Source: Paramacrobiotus metropolitanus
Lineage: Eukaryota > Tardigrada > Eutardigrada > Parachela > Macrobiotidae
Assembly (NCBI RefSeq): GCF_019649055.1
Contig: NW_026570281.1
Span: 310,001 to 374,000 of the forward strand
Direction: 5' to 3'
DNA: 64,000 bases
A program made the position numbers and the translations under genes. This document shows positions 31,364 through 43,400 of this stretch, piece after piece. Below the pieces are notes generated by a model. The model saw nothing but the letters and a program-made list of their open reading frames with translations. It did no database searches and had not been told where the DNA came from. Within the stretch, counting starts at the first letter, position 1. The number at the start of each line of letters is the position of its first letter.

Positions 31364-33954
31364 GTCTCCGCTGAGTTCCTTCACTGTGCACAAAGGGAAC
31401 GCGATCACTCTCCGAGCACCCAGGATGCGGCTGCGATTCAGAACAGGCTCAGCATGCTCCACCCACAACTCTGTGCGCACTCTTTCTCCGCACTTGGTGA
31501 CTTGCGTTTTATCTCAATCGAGAGCTCCCCCACTGCTACAAATAACTCACGATCATCCACGTGAGAATTCTCTTGTACACGGTCGCTTCGCTGGATGTTT
31601 TCACAAATGGAAATCGGCATTGAATGGCATCAAAACTACTGATAACTATTATAAGTCTGGCTTCTCAGCGTAAATCTCTTACGTAAACGGGAAAGCTGAA
31701 GTTGGAAATCACAAGAGGCGAAACACGTCGTTCGGGTTCAGGTTCCCCAATACGGAACCTGTTGTAATTAAAAATTACAACTTACGTCTTTAAATAATCG
31801 GTAAAAATTATGAATTAAAACAACTAAATCTGAGATATATTTGTTGCAGCTAACTCAAATGAGAAAATAATTTATTTATCGTCTGCCAGAAGTTGACAGT
31901 CAACAAATGTTTGCAGTTTTTCATAATGGGTATATACAGTGACAGCATTAAAACCAATTTACAGATCATCACGCGTAACGGGCAGCTCGCGCAGCGGTCG
32001 GGGAAAACGAAAACTGTTAATATACACTCTGCTCCCTGCCAGAAGGTGTACCTGCTCTGGTGTTTGACGCAGTGCCTCATGACGTTTTTCCCAAATCGAT
32101 TGCGTTTTTCCGATCGGTAGGTCTTATGATTCTTATCTTTTAAAACGATCTTCTGATGTCTGGTTGAATTAATGGAATTGACGTTGTAAAGAACGCCACA
32201 GTTCAGAAACTCTATTGTAATAAACTTGTTTAAAGGGAGATCGTGATATTGTGCACCCAGTCTTGTTTCGTCACTGACATCTCATGTTCTTCATACTGCA
32301 GTAAACACGCAACAGGTACTCCAGTGGTTCTTCAACTTGTATTCATTCTCTTCTACCTTTTTTACCATGTGCACGCACACTAAACCACACTGTATACCAG
32401 TGTCAATATTTATAAACACAAAATGCATGCATTTTGATGTTTATATACTTGAATGCACTGAGAGAAAGAGGGCATCTTCAATTTTTTTAAAAAAACACGT
32501 GACCAAAAATCACGAGGCAAAAATTACGTCATCCATACCGTACGCCGATGCCTGCAAGGGGGAATCGCTTGCATAATATGGCCTTCCCTGTAAGTCATCC
32601 GTATGGATTTCCACGTCATAGCTGAACAGAAATTTTTATAAGCGCTACATTTATAGTAACTGCACATGTTGCTATTTAAAAGTCGAGTTAGCACACGTAT
32701 CTCGAAATGCGTATAAGTGATTACACTCACGCTGGTCTATATTCCTGGTAAATTTTTTACTGTTTTTTTACATGAAGAATTCACAAAGGCATCAGAGCCA
32801 GACGTTATAAAAAACGAATTTCAAAGACTTGGCGCGGGACGCAGGTGGCACCGCCCAGTGTGGCACGGTGATTTGGCTTACATTTTAACAGATTTCAAAA
32901 TTTTTCATCCTTTTAATTTTCAATTTTCGGGCGCAACTATGGTTGCAAAAATCCATACCGTTGACTGGACAGCACAGCGAAGGTGTGTAGTATGCAATCG
33001 ATTTTCCTCCATATTAAACAATCAGGTTCAGGTGTAAATTTACTGCTGGCCAGCATTTTTCCATACACGCATAGTAAATCTTGCCCGGGGCCCAAATTTC
33101 CAATAGGGGCAAAAATAAAATAAATAATATTTTGCATTTGCATTGCTTTCTGCATCAGAAATATCCGCTGATTCCGTTTTAATCAAGCATTTTGATTAAG
33201 CAATTTTATCAAGACTTAACAAAACGGTTTCAACCGAAAAACAAGCTATACGTTCTTGAAGGTGAAAATTTACTAATGACCATTATATTTTAACATAGCT
33301 TCAGTAAAGTTCTGTGTTAGTTGCAATGAATGTTTTGGGATTTGTTTTCATTCCTTGTAAATAGTTATTAAAATCGGCAGACGCGATACGTAAAGTTGCG
33401 TGCGTGAAATAAACTCCGTAGGGTTTACGTAGCGTAGCGTATCGATCAGCGTATCGATTCCCCGACCGCTGCACGAAGTGCCCGTTACGCTTGATAACAC
33501 GTAAATTCTATTCAGAGCTGTCACTGGATATACCCACCTTGAGTTTTTGCTGTTTTCTGTTTGTGCTTGGCAAAAAGTGGCGAGCAACGAGCATGGCAAA
33601 GCTTGGAAGAGTTTAGCGTGTCCTTGTGCACACACTCTGATTGCATTCTCCACCGCCCCGAGACGGTGGCCGAGCATTATTTTGACTGCACAGCGTAGAG
33701 ACGCCGTTGAGGCGTTGACGTCAATGAAAAGAGGCGGGTCCAACGCTGGCAATACTTCATTTTGTACAGTGAGCTGACGCGTCGCCAACACGGCGCGTCA
33801 GTCAGCCAACGGATCAGAAGCAGCGGCTTCTCCGTAATTAATTATTGTAGAAAAGGTATTCCTGCTTGACGGTAACCATCAGTAAAAATTTCTTCCATCT
33901 AACTATCGGGTTGCCGTGTTGCCCTTTCCGTGGCTGTTTGGAATATAATCCACC
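31364..33954. promoter_or_regulatory. Divergent intergenic region between the ZMYND8-like gene (-) and TRAM1 (+)
   Basis: This 2.6-kb stretch has no recognisable exon. Small hairpins occur at about 31740-31790 (AGGTTCC/GGAACCT and TTGTAATT/AATTACAA) and at about 33775-33812 (CTGACGCG/CGCGTCAG). A 147-codon minus-strand ORF at 33348-33791 has no recognisable domain and I do not accept it as a gene. Confidence 0.45.
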
Positions 33955-36372
33955 ATGCCTGCGCCACCGAAAAAGCGCCCGAGTGCGACCACCAAGAATC
34001 CACCGATGCTCAGCCAGGAGTTCTTCATCCAGAACCACGCTGACATCTTCTCCTGCGCCACGATTGTCATCATTATCGGCATGATGGCGCAGGTGCGTAG
34101 CATCTAACCCTTTACCGTGGGTGCTGGTAGCAGGCTGCTTGTTGCAGGTTACCAACCGTTTCGCAGCGCCTTTCGTGGCCCTGACGAACAACGTTACCAC
34201 TGCCGAGGAATTGCAGTTGGGTAAGTCAGAGTGCTCTGCAAGCAGCAAGCTCTATTTTTTCTTCGAAGTAAATCTCCGGTACGCATATGCAGTGGTAGCG
34301 GCTGGACTGGCTGAAGGTGCTGGTCGTTGCAAGCTAAAAGAGAATTGCCTTAACAGCTGTGCAACTTGGGCTGCTTGTTGTCTCTCATGCAGATTTGATC
34401 TAATTATTGATAATATCAAATATGCGATTCGATATTATGATCCGTGCACGTGGCATTTGTCCGGGGATGGCATTTCCTGAATAGACAATGAGATAGGCTC
34501 AAAAAAATTTAAACTTCGAATTTCCATTGCCTGAAAACTTTTCTGAATAATTGTGCAATATAGATATGACCGCGTATGTATTGTAGTTACTAGTTACGGT
34601 CACTGTGGCGGCCAGTGTCCCTTAAAAGAGAATATCTTGTTTCTTTCTCACGGGGTTATTATTTAAACGGCTATTGCTATCTATAATTCTTACGGATAAT
34701 TGATTAAATTAATGGAAGTGGTTGAATGGAATATGAATGGTGGCTTTTGATTGCAGATCCCAGCCGGCCGATCGAGTACGTGTCGGGCTGGAAGGACGCC
34801 TGCACGGTGGTTTTCTATGTCATGGTCTGCATTATCATCCACCAGGTTATTCAGGAATACCTCGTTGACGTAAGTCTTACGCATCGCTGAATCTTAGGGT
34901 TTTTATTCTTTCTCTTACTTGCTGTTCTTGACCTCCCTAAATAATTATAGCACTTTGCGAGTATTCACATTTTCGTACGATTTAGTGATAAATGATAATT
35001 ACAGAAACTGACTCGCCGGATGCATTTATCGAAACTTCGGACAAGTCGGTTCAGTGAAAGCGCCCAACTGATCGGTTTCTATCTCGTCGCCTTCGTTTGG
35101 TCCGTCGACTTGGCCATCAGCGTGAGTGAGGCTGAGCGCCACTGATCAGCCGTTATTTTTGATTTGCTGACAGATTGTTTTTGTTGTTTCGTGTAGAAGG
35201 GCTACATTACCAAGTATAGCACCATCTGGGACAACTATCCCCATGCTCGCATGGAGTGAGTCTTTGCAGTCTGTTTCTCACGTACCATCGCTCGCGTTAG
35301 TATTAATATGGTCTATGCTGTCTGTGTATTTCAGCTTTGCGGAGAAGTTCTTTATGATCCTGCAGATCGCGCACTGGCTGCACACTTATGCTGAGCTGTA
35401 CTTCCAAAAAGTTAAAAAGGTGCGTGCGTGTTGCTTTCGCTTAATGCGGAAGAACGTGTTGAGTAGAAAGCTTCACACCAGCTGAGGTTGAACTTGTCCG
35501 CAATTTTTTGGTTATTTAGGAAGACATTCCGAACCGGTTGGTCTATCAGACAATTAATTTGGTCGCTGTGATTCTGGCCTACGTTACGAAGTAAGTAAAC
35601 ACTAAAAGTTTTAAAATCAAGCTGAAATTATTCTCATAGGTCGATATCCGATAATTCTTATACCTTAGTGCTTAGACTGATGAATGTGTTTTTGGCATCT
35701 TAGCTTTCATCGATTGTTTACCGTCCTGATGGTGGCCGAATCGGCTGTGCAGTTAGTTTTCCACTCCGCCAAACTGTTGCATTATGCCGACAAAAACCGC
35801 ATCGCTAATCCGCTGTGAGCTCCGTTGCTTCCTTTCATTGACGTGTTTGATACGAAGTTAATCGTCTTTCCGTTGTAGATTCCTGGCATACAACGTAATG
35901 TTCGTGCTGGCGCGAGTCCTTACGGTTGTCCTGGGCGGCTACGTGATGCTGTACGCGCTGAAGCCATCGCAGGTGTCCACCGTTGATTTACAGCAAGGCA
36001 ACTTCAACACTCCTTTTGTCAAGTAAGGCTGTGATAATTTCTGTCGCCAGCATGTGGCACCTGTAAGAATTAATGGAATTGGCTGACGTGATTTTCGTCG
36101 TTGGCAGGGTGGTTCTGTTTGCCCTGGTGGTGATTGTCAACTTCTGGATGCTGGTGCGCTTCGTGCAGTTCCACTTCCGGCGCACTCGCGAACGGAAGGA
36201 GGCCGCGGCCCAGCGACGCCGTCTGGCCCAGGAGCGGCGCAGCAAGGGCGGTCCGGCTAGCCGCAGCGCCTCCTCCAGCGACGACGAGACCCAGAACCAG
36301 TCGCAGCCGGAAAGCTCGCCGGCCTCGGCCAACCTGCGCAGTCGCGTCAAGGCCAAGAAGGCCGAGCTGTAG
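33955..36372 (+). CDS. TRAM1: Translocating chain-associated membrane protein
   Basis: Ten exons join in frame: 33955-34092, 34148-34220, 34757-34869, 35005-35121, 35197-35255, 35335-35419, 35520-35590, 35704-35814, 35879-36022 and 36108-36372. They give 391 residues (vertebrate TRAM1 about 374). Multiple hydrophobic segments are visible, including ATIVIIIGMMAQ, VVFYVMVCIIIHQVI, LIGFYLVAFVWSVDLAI, ILAYVTNFHRLFTVLMVAES and VVLFALVVIVNFWMLVRFVQ. The NNVT glycosylation sequon lies in the first lumenal loop. The TLC-domain region (HLSKLRTSRFSESAQLIGFY, then FFMILQIAHWLHTYAELYFQ) is typical of TRAM/LAG1 proteins. The cytosolic C-terminus is Arg/Lys/Ser-rich. TRAM assists insertion of weak signal sequences at the Sec61 channel. 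The SRP-linked protein SRP68 is in the same window, but on another transcript. Confidence 0.95.
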
Positions 36373-37356
36373 GCGAATCAGACTGTCTCATGTTCCCATT
36401 CCAGCTGCAAAATCTCCTTTCGCCGCTGCATCGCTACCTCTGCGCCGCTCCACGCCGTATCATTCCGCTGTTCAGAGAGCAGCCTGGCCTCTTTGGACGC
36501 ATATGCCATTCTGCACTGCGCGCTGAATTTTATTTGCGCTAGACTTCTTCCCATTCATAGCGTGTTTCTTCCCATGGTCAATGGTGTTTTTGTGTATTTC
36601 GGCAGAGATGCGTAATTTTATATTTTTTTTCATCGCGTTTTACTCAGTCTTAAAATTTCGTTTGAATCGTAGAGTTTTGTGCACATGTATTATCGTTATC
36701 CATCCCGATGGTGTGGACTGGTATTGGCCGCCCGTCAGTCGCCGCTGCCGTCAGTTTGTACGTTTTAGCCTCTCCTGTTTGTTTTGACATATTTGAGGAC
36801 ACAGCCCGGAAGTCGAAGTAGATTCTGGCGCTTGTACGAGTATTTCACCTTTCCGCATGAATTTCTTTCGGTTTTATTACAACAAAACACACAATAGCTA
36901 AGCTTGTATGGTACCAGTATATTACACTTCGCCCAGAAGACTTATGAATCGCTGATCGCAAGAGGTTGCAACCAGCTAGCAAAGTAGCCGTGAATTTTAT
37001 GACGTTGTATTCCTGACAGTAGTCATCACTACGCAGTGGAGAGGCAGTAGACCAATCGTAGACAAAAGTGTTAGCAATCGGAATGTGATAGCAACCGCTC
37101 GTCGCGGCTACAGTAACCGGAAGCAGTGGGACGCAGTCGAAGGAATACCCGCAGCAGATGCAATACGAACAGTAGCGACTTGGAGCTGTTGTACTGGCCG
37201 CCAGAACCAACACTAGTAACCGGGTCCTACTGCGGAGCAGTAGTTCCAAGAGGGACAACACATACAGTTCCGGCAGCAGTTGAGTGCTGTAATTACCGGA
37301 AGCAGAATTAGTTTCTGTATTAGTCAGTTTATATATTATTCGCTGGCAGTTGCTGT
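36373..37356. other. Intergenic region downstream of TRAM1
   Basis: This holds the TRAM1 3' UTR and spacer. The word CGGCTACAGTA at 37105-37115 is shared with the MITE terminus at 8028-8038. No exon is supported. Confidence 0.45.
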
Positions 37357-38473
37357 AGCACAAGTTCCAGTGATGTCCCGTTTTTTTCACGGGCTCGGTA
37401 AATCACGGGAATTTCCCGCACCCCGCACCCGCTTTTGCTCGGAAAGCGGTGCGGGAGATTTTCTGCTCGGATCGGGTGCGGTCGGGATTAAAGCTTGATA
37501 AGTACGCCCGCCCGCTGCTCGGAAAAACTCGGGATTTATTTGAATGATGAAAAATTAAATTATTTGCAAATTAGAAATTATAAAATTATCGTGTAAGCAA
37601 GCCACCGTAGCATGTAGCAGTAACTTGCTGTAACTAATTCCACTGCTCCGCATTCCAGTAGCTGTTGTAATCCCATTGCCGCTGGCTGGCGGCCTGCAGA
37701 CTGCAATACACTTTCAGTACCGTAACTTTCACACTTCCAGTATCGCGCTTTGTCTCGTGCCTTGGCACTGGAATTAACGAAAATTCAATTTTACTGCCAC
37801 CTGTTTTTAACTTTTTGGCCAGAGACTGTAGACTGTAAAGTGGAGATCAAACGTGTTATCGGGAGTTTAGAGTTAGTTAATTTTAACTCCCAAGATTTCA
37901 AAGGATCTGAAGATTGTTCTTTTATTGCTCTAAAGCAAGGCTGGGTTGAAAAGGCCACGTTTGAAAATTCTTGCCAAACAAGTTTTATGCGCTCCAGCAA
38001 CGACCGCTGACGTCGAACGGATGTTTAGTGTTGCGGGAATTTTGCTCAGTAACAGGAGATTAAAAACTTCGGATCAGCATTTCGAGAGATTACTGTTTTG
38101 TAGTATTAATAAACGGCGGTTAGATGGTGATTTAAATGTCGGTGGTAAGAGAAAGTTGAATAGTTGACGGTGATAATAAATTGTACGGCGACACTAAGGC
38201 TTCAAGCTAAGGGTGAAATTTCTTAAAAGTAAGATTTACGATGCAGGTTGAAAAACAGTAATTTTCCAAACGTATGGCATACTTGAAACATTTTAACAAA
38301 AATGGCAGTAACAATAACATTGTTAAAAAATTATTTTATTGAAAATCGGGAGTCGGAGCGTGGTGCGGGACTGTCCGAGGGCTCGGGTGCGGGAGCGGGT
38401 GCGGGAAAGTTTTCGATCGGGAAAGTGCGGTCGGGACATGAAAAATTGTAAACGGGACATCACTGAGCACAAC
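37357..38473 (+). mobile_element. Decayed autonomous hAT transposon with dimerisation-domain remnant
   Basis: The ends are perfect 13-bp inverted repeats CAGTGATGTCCCG (37368-37380) and CGGGACATCACTG (38453-38465), followed inward on both sides by GC-rich CGGGTGCGGG-type subterminal repeats. Direct repeats AGCACAAG (37357-37364) and AGCACAAC (38466-38473) flank the element; they match at 7 of 8 positions, with three extra bases (TTC) on the left. Inside, 37946-38167 encodes a hAT C-terminal dimerisation segment (ATTADVERMFSVAG then LLSNRRLKTSDQHFERLLFC). Related upstream coding sequence (37750-37940) is in another frame, so the transposase is broken and most of it is missing. Confidence 0.85.
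37750..38167 (+). pseudogene. hAT transposase C-terminal remnant, frameshifted
   Basis: The dimerisation motif (ERMFSVAG with downstream NRRLK) is read from about 37925 to the stop at 38167. Upstream residues such as NFNSQDFKGSEDCSF are in a different frame, so at least one frameshift separates them. The catalytic DDE region is not seen within the element, which is too short to hold it. Inactive. Confidence 0.75.
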
Positions 38474-40439
38474 AGACACAAGTAGCCGTTATTCTCATTA
38501 CTAAACACTCGGCTCCGGTTGCTGCAGTGACTGCTGTCGGCAAGCTCAGTGCAAAAGGCCATAATATTAGAAGATTTTAGTAATTTCGTGCTGCCCGTCT
38601 CCTACCAAATGCTGGACTTTTTCTGATTGTTGTTGCGCCAGCTGTCGGGTAATGCGTCATCCGGTAACAATAATCGTGCTGCAGGTGTCGGCCGCTACGG
38701 TTGCGACGGCTTCCAGCCACCGCTGAACCTCCTTCCGATTGCTAACTTGCTACTTTGGGCTTTCCCGCTAGAACAGCAGCTTGTGCGGGTACTACTGCGA
38801 CTGCTGCTGGATAAATGAAGCATAAGCTAGAAACAGTCGCAATTACATGTCGCTAACTGCTGCTGTGCTGCTCTCGCCGCGAGAGCCGCTCATGGAGTAG
38901 AAAAGGGAAGTTGGTCCAGTGATGGCCGACCGTCGCTGTGGTTACATATTATAATAGTTTTTGTCAGTTGCTAGATGACAGGATGGAGGAGGTTCTATAC
39001 TCGGGTGACCGCAGTTTACAGGAACTGGAAGGAACAACAAGAGCGTCCCGCGGCAGTCGCACCGTGTGCCGGCACCCAGTGCAGCGGTCAGCAGTCGAAA
39101 TCGCCGCAAAAGACAGCGCTAGCGGCTTTAGCGCTCCGTAGCCAGAGTCGCAGCGGCTACAACTACGTTGGTACGGTCTCTTTTCGCTGCAACCGTCTAA
39201 GCTGTCGGCAATGTTAGGAGGCAGGCACCAGAGATAGGTCCAGTACAGACGGTATCCAGTAAGGGCCGCAGTAGTGGCCGACAGTTTTCGCACATCCGCT
39301 GCCGGATGCAGCCACGCCAAGTGCGGAGGACCACTGCCGATCACGCCCATGTTGCTGTTCCAGCTAGATATTAGCCTGCAGTCTTTGCGCCTGTTGCTAA
39401 TGGACGATGGTCATTGGCGCCTGTTAGTAGTGAGTACACAATTATTCCGTTATCGCTACCGTGAAATCCATCCATGCCAGCTAATGATTTCCCGGCGGGT
39501 GTTATACTATTCTATCAAGCCAACAGAGACCGAAACAGAAACATAGTCCTTTTTGCCAACAGACGTCTTGATAATTAGGCTGCCGAAAATTTGTACGTAA
39601 TACGCCATTAAAGCATTCATAATATCTTTTACTGCCCTACCGAGACCGGCACAGTATGGTGAAAGTTACACAGCGTTTTGTACGAAAAAGTATTATCAGT
39701 TTTGCTGCAGATGCCGGGAAATTAGCCAATGACGAGTCGCTCGTTTGTACAATTGCACTTATTGACGGAAACATGCCTCTAGTCCGTCAGGGAAACTTTA
39801 CTGTCGATACTGTTAACACTGGGTTTGGGGCAGAGTTGACATGTAGAGAAGTTGTCACTGTTTTCCGCTGTGCATATTGCTAATCCACAAAACGTGCGGG
39901 CTATCGCTGACACGCATTACACATCCAAATCGCCGGCATATGCATTCTGCGTTGGCTTGGCCTGGGTCAAAAATAACATTTTCTGCATTGCAGTTGGTTG
40001 GGTTCGGTTTTGCACTGCACCATGCGGAAACGTCGGAAGATGTGGAAGCTGAAGAGTTTCAGTGTGGAGCATAAATCCATTTAGCTAAGGCAGTGTAGCT
40101 TGTGGTGCAACATGGACATGTTAACAACTTCTTCGTCTTCATTCACCTAATCGTTTCGGCCGCGGCTGATATCGCTGCAGCGGAAGTTGTTCGTCATGAT
40201 CAGTGTGCACTTGAAATATCATTATGCCGTGATTTATATCTCTGCACTCCCCACCGTAGTCATTCTTTTTTGCCAATTATCTTAGCTCAGCGAAATTGTT
40301 GGATGCAACTCATGCGATGCTGTAGGTGGAAATCGGTTATTCAGCGGCGTTATTTTTAGCTGGGCCCACAAACACTTACTCAAGCTGCTCTGCATGTCGT
40401 TCGTTGCGTCGGCCTGTTGATTGGCGGTAGAGCGGCAGT
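38474..40439. other. Intergenic region upstream of the MTCL/SOGA-like gene
   Basis: No exon can be supported over these 2 kb. The left half (38500-39350) is rich in CAG/CTG-containing words, and the right half probably holds the promoter and 5' UTR of the gene starting at 40440. A 75-codon plus-strand ORF at 39656-39883 has no recognisable features. Confidence 0.4.
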
Positions 40440-43400
40440 ATGGCCGCATCCCTGCCGTTGCCGTCCAAGAGTGGCGTGCGTGCAGATAACGCCGCATCCA
40501 AACCGGCGCACTCGCCTTCGCCAGTCGTGCAGCCGAGTAGCGCTGCCAATTCGAATTCGCGTGCAGCCGTCGTTTCCGCTAATTCCACTTCGCCAAGCCC
40601 AAAGACGAGCACTGCTTCCACGCCGATCCTCTGTCAGCACTTCGAGGGTCAGGTTTTCCGCAAAAACCGCTGCAAGACATGTTTACGCGATAAGAGCGAA
40701 CACAACAACGGCACACCAACAACAACAACAGCAACATCAGCGGCACCGTCCGCAGCGCCCTCTGCGGCTAGTCCCGTTTCCGCCAGTCCTTATTCCAAGT
40801 CACAGCCACAGTTAACTGGGCATCCGCCACCCACCAAAAGCAAAGAAGAAGCACCGACTGCCTCCATCAGCGGAATACTGAAGAAGGCGCAGAATGGCGG
40901 TCTGACTGCGCCTAATCAGCCGCCGCCGTTGCCGGCGCCAGCCATGACGTCCTCCTCCAATCTGCGGCCGGTGCGGGTAGCCGTCAGTGCCACAGCGGAG
41001 ACCGACAGGCCCGGTCACTCGCCCGATCAGGAACAGCTCAACACCACCACCCAGACCATCATCCTGTCCAAACACTCCCCCCAAATTCGTCGCTCTAGCT
41101 CCAGCGAGGCTACTCAACGGGGGGCGCATGTGCGAGGGGTGCGACGTTTCAGCTCAGCGGAGAAGGTCAGCGAGCAGGAGGAGGAAGGAGACGATTCGGA
41201 CCGCATGCGAACGCCGTTGAGCGGCTCGCTGCTGTCGATGGTGACCGCCGTGGAGTCGACCTCCGACTTGCAGTCGATGCACACCGCTGTCAGCGCCGGG
41301 TCACTCACCAGCCTCAACAGCGCCGGCACCTACACCTCTTCTAGGGACAACTTCCAGGTTAGCAGTAACACATAATGATCGCTGCTCAGTGTTCTTCAGG
41401 TAGGCTGGCAATAATGCCATTTGCACGTGATTTATTGCTAGTTGACATCATACTGACACCAGCCATATACAAGTGCGTTTATAGAATTTTTGAGTGTTCG
41501 GTTTAAGTCGTTTGGCTGATTCCGTGAAAGTAAATAGACCACCGAGGTAGTCGTGGTCTTTTGGGATGTAATTTCCCATCCAAATACACACTGGAATGAC
41601 TGACTAAAATTGTCTGACGGAACTGTTTCTGTCTTCCGGCCAACCGTAATATTTTTGCCGGTTGTATGGAACATTCGAGCCTGATTTAATCCATGATACA
41701 CTTGCAAAATTAGCATAATAACTGTGATGTATACGGTAGTTGCAGAGGCATCATTATTATGGATCAGTATTTGTTTTGTTTTTGTGGCCCGCTTAGTCTT
41801 GTTGGGAGCTGTTTGCTACAGAAAAAGTTATGAAACAGATGCCACGCGACCAGACTGACGCACTTATTGCTTCGTAGGACACCGTAGAGGAAATGCAGGC
41901 CACCATCCGTTCACTGACCGCTCAGCTGGACGACAAGAGCATCGCGTTGGCTGAGCTGGAAGCGGCCAACGGTGAACTGCGGGAGCAATTGTCCAGCCCG
42001 CTGCAGTCTGGCAACAACGCCGCCGGCGGTACTCTCACGCGCAAACGCGATGAACAGAAACGGTTACGCGATCTGGAGCGCGAGAAAGCGGAGCTGGCCG
42101 GCAGCGTTAAGATGCTGCAGGACGAGGTGGAGCGCATCCGCGAGGCCATGGACGAGGTCAATGACCCCGACGAGGCCGCACAGCCCCTGGGGGAGCGCGT
42201 GCGGGACGCCGTACACAAGCTGCAGTCGGCGGAAATGATGTGCGAGGACCTCATGGACGACAACGAAGAACTAAAAAAGGAGCTGCGCTCAATGGAGGCG
42301 GAGATGGACGAGCTGCACGACAACTTCCGCCAGGATCAGGCGGTGGAATTCCAGACCATCCAGAAAGAGATGGAGCAGACCATGAAGAACTGTCGCATCC
42401 TGCAGTTCAAACTGCGCAAGGCCGAGCGCAAGTGCGACGAGCTGGAGGCCGACAAGGCCATCTACGAGGTCAAACTGCGCCAGCTGACCAACGTCACGCC
42501 GGTCACGGTAGCGGGAGGAGCATCGGCTAGCCAGGAGGCTGCCTACGCGCAGGAAATGGCAGCCGAGCTGCGGCAGGTGGTGGAGGTCAACAAGCGCCTG
42601 CACGAGGAGATCGAGCGCATCGAAGAGGAGCGCGGTCAGCTGCGGCTGGAGTACGAGGCGCTAACTAAAAGCTGCGCACAGATGGACAAGCATAAGGACG
42701 CCTACCGCCTTGCGCCGGCGGTTCACCAGCCTCATTCCCAGGTATGTCGATAGAACAAAAAGCGCGAAAAGACTTCCACTGGGAATAGCGTGGGCCGTTA
42801 AAGCGGTCGATCGGAACTTTCTCCTTAAGTAACGTGTTTGTAGTAAGTAGTAAAATCCCTAATTAAATGCAGTTACGAGCTCACGCGTTCTTACCAGCTG
42901 TTAGTGATCCGCTGAACTGGTTCTGCCATCAAATATTTGCAGTCCAGACAGTAGAGTGACTGTTCAGTCGAACATTTAATGTCGCGCGTAAAGTGCAGTT
43001 TGATGAGGTGGCACGTATCGGTGCACTGTGCGGCTGCGCGTGTATAAGTCGATGTTTATGCCGGAGCAGAATTTCAGGCTGGCTATTTTTATTCCCTCCG
43101 CTCCGACATTTCGTTTCGCCATTCACCGACCTGCAGGCTGCACGATGAACCGCATCTTTGCTCAACGGAGCTCGCCGACTAAATAGTTCGTGCCAAAAAT
43201 AATAATATTCCTCGCACCGACCTATAAATTTAACCTGTATCTGCCTACTAAAGACTTGCGCAAGCGCATTATGCGACATCATTTTAATAATTACCCTCTT
43301 GCAGTTTTTGTAAAAAATTAATATAATTATTATACAAATCATATAATTTGTACGAACGCTGAGCGCTACTGCACATAGCTGATTCACTAGAATTCACAAC

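Noticed and set aside
31022-31673. Plus-strand ORFs of 165-180 codons over the first exon of the ZMYND8-like gene
   Set aside because: They are shadows of a minus-strand exon that fits the gene model with a proper donor.
33348-33791. 147-codon minus-strand ORF between the ZMYND8-like gene and TRAM1
   Set aside because: No domain, no family resemblance, composition like random translation, and no splice context.
39656-39883. 75-codon plus-strand ORF upstream of the MTCL-like gene
   Set aside because: It starts with a plausible Met but has no recognisable motif, and neighbouring frames give equally long ORFs.
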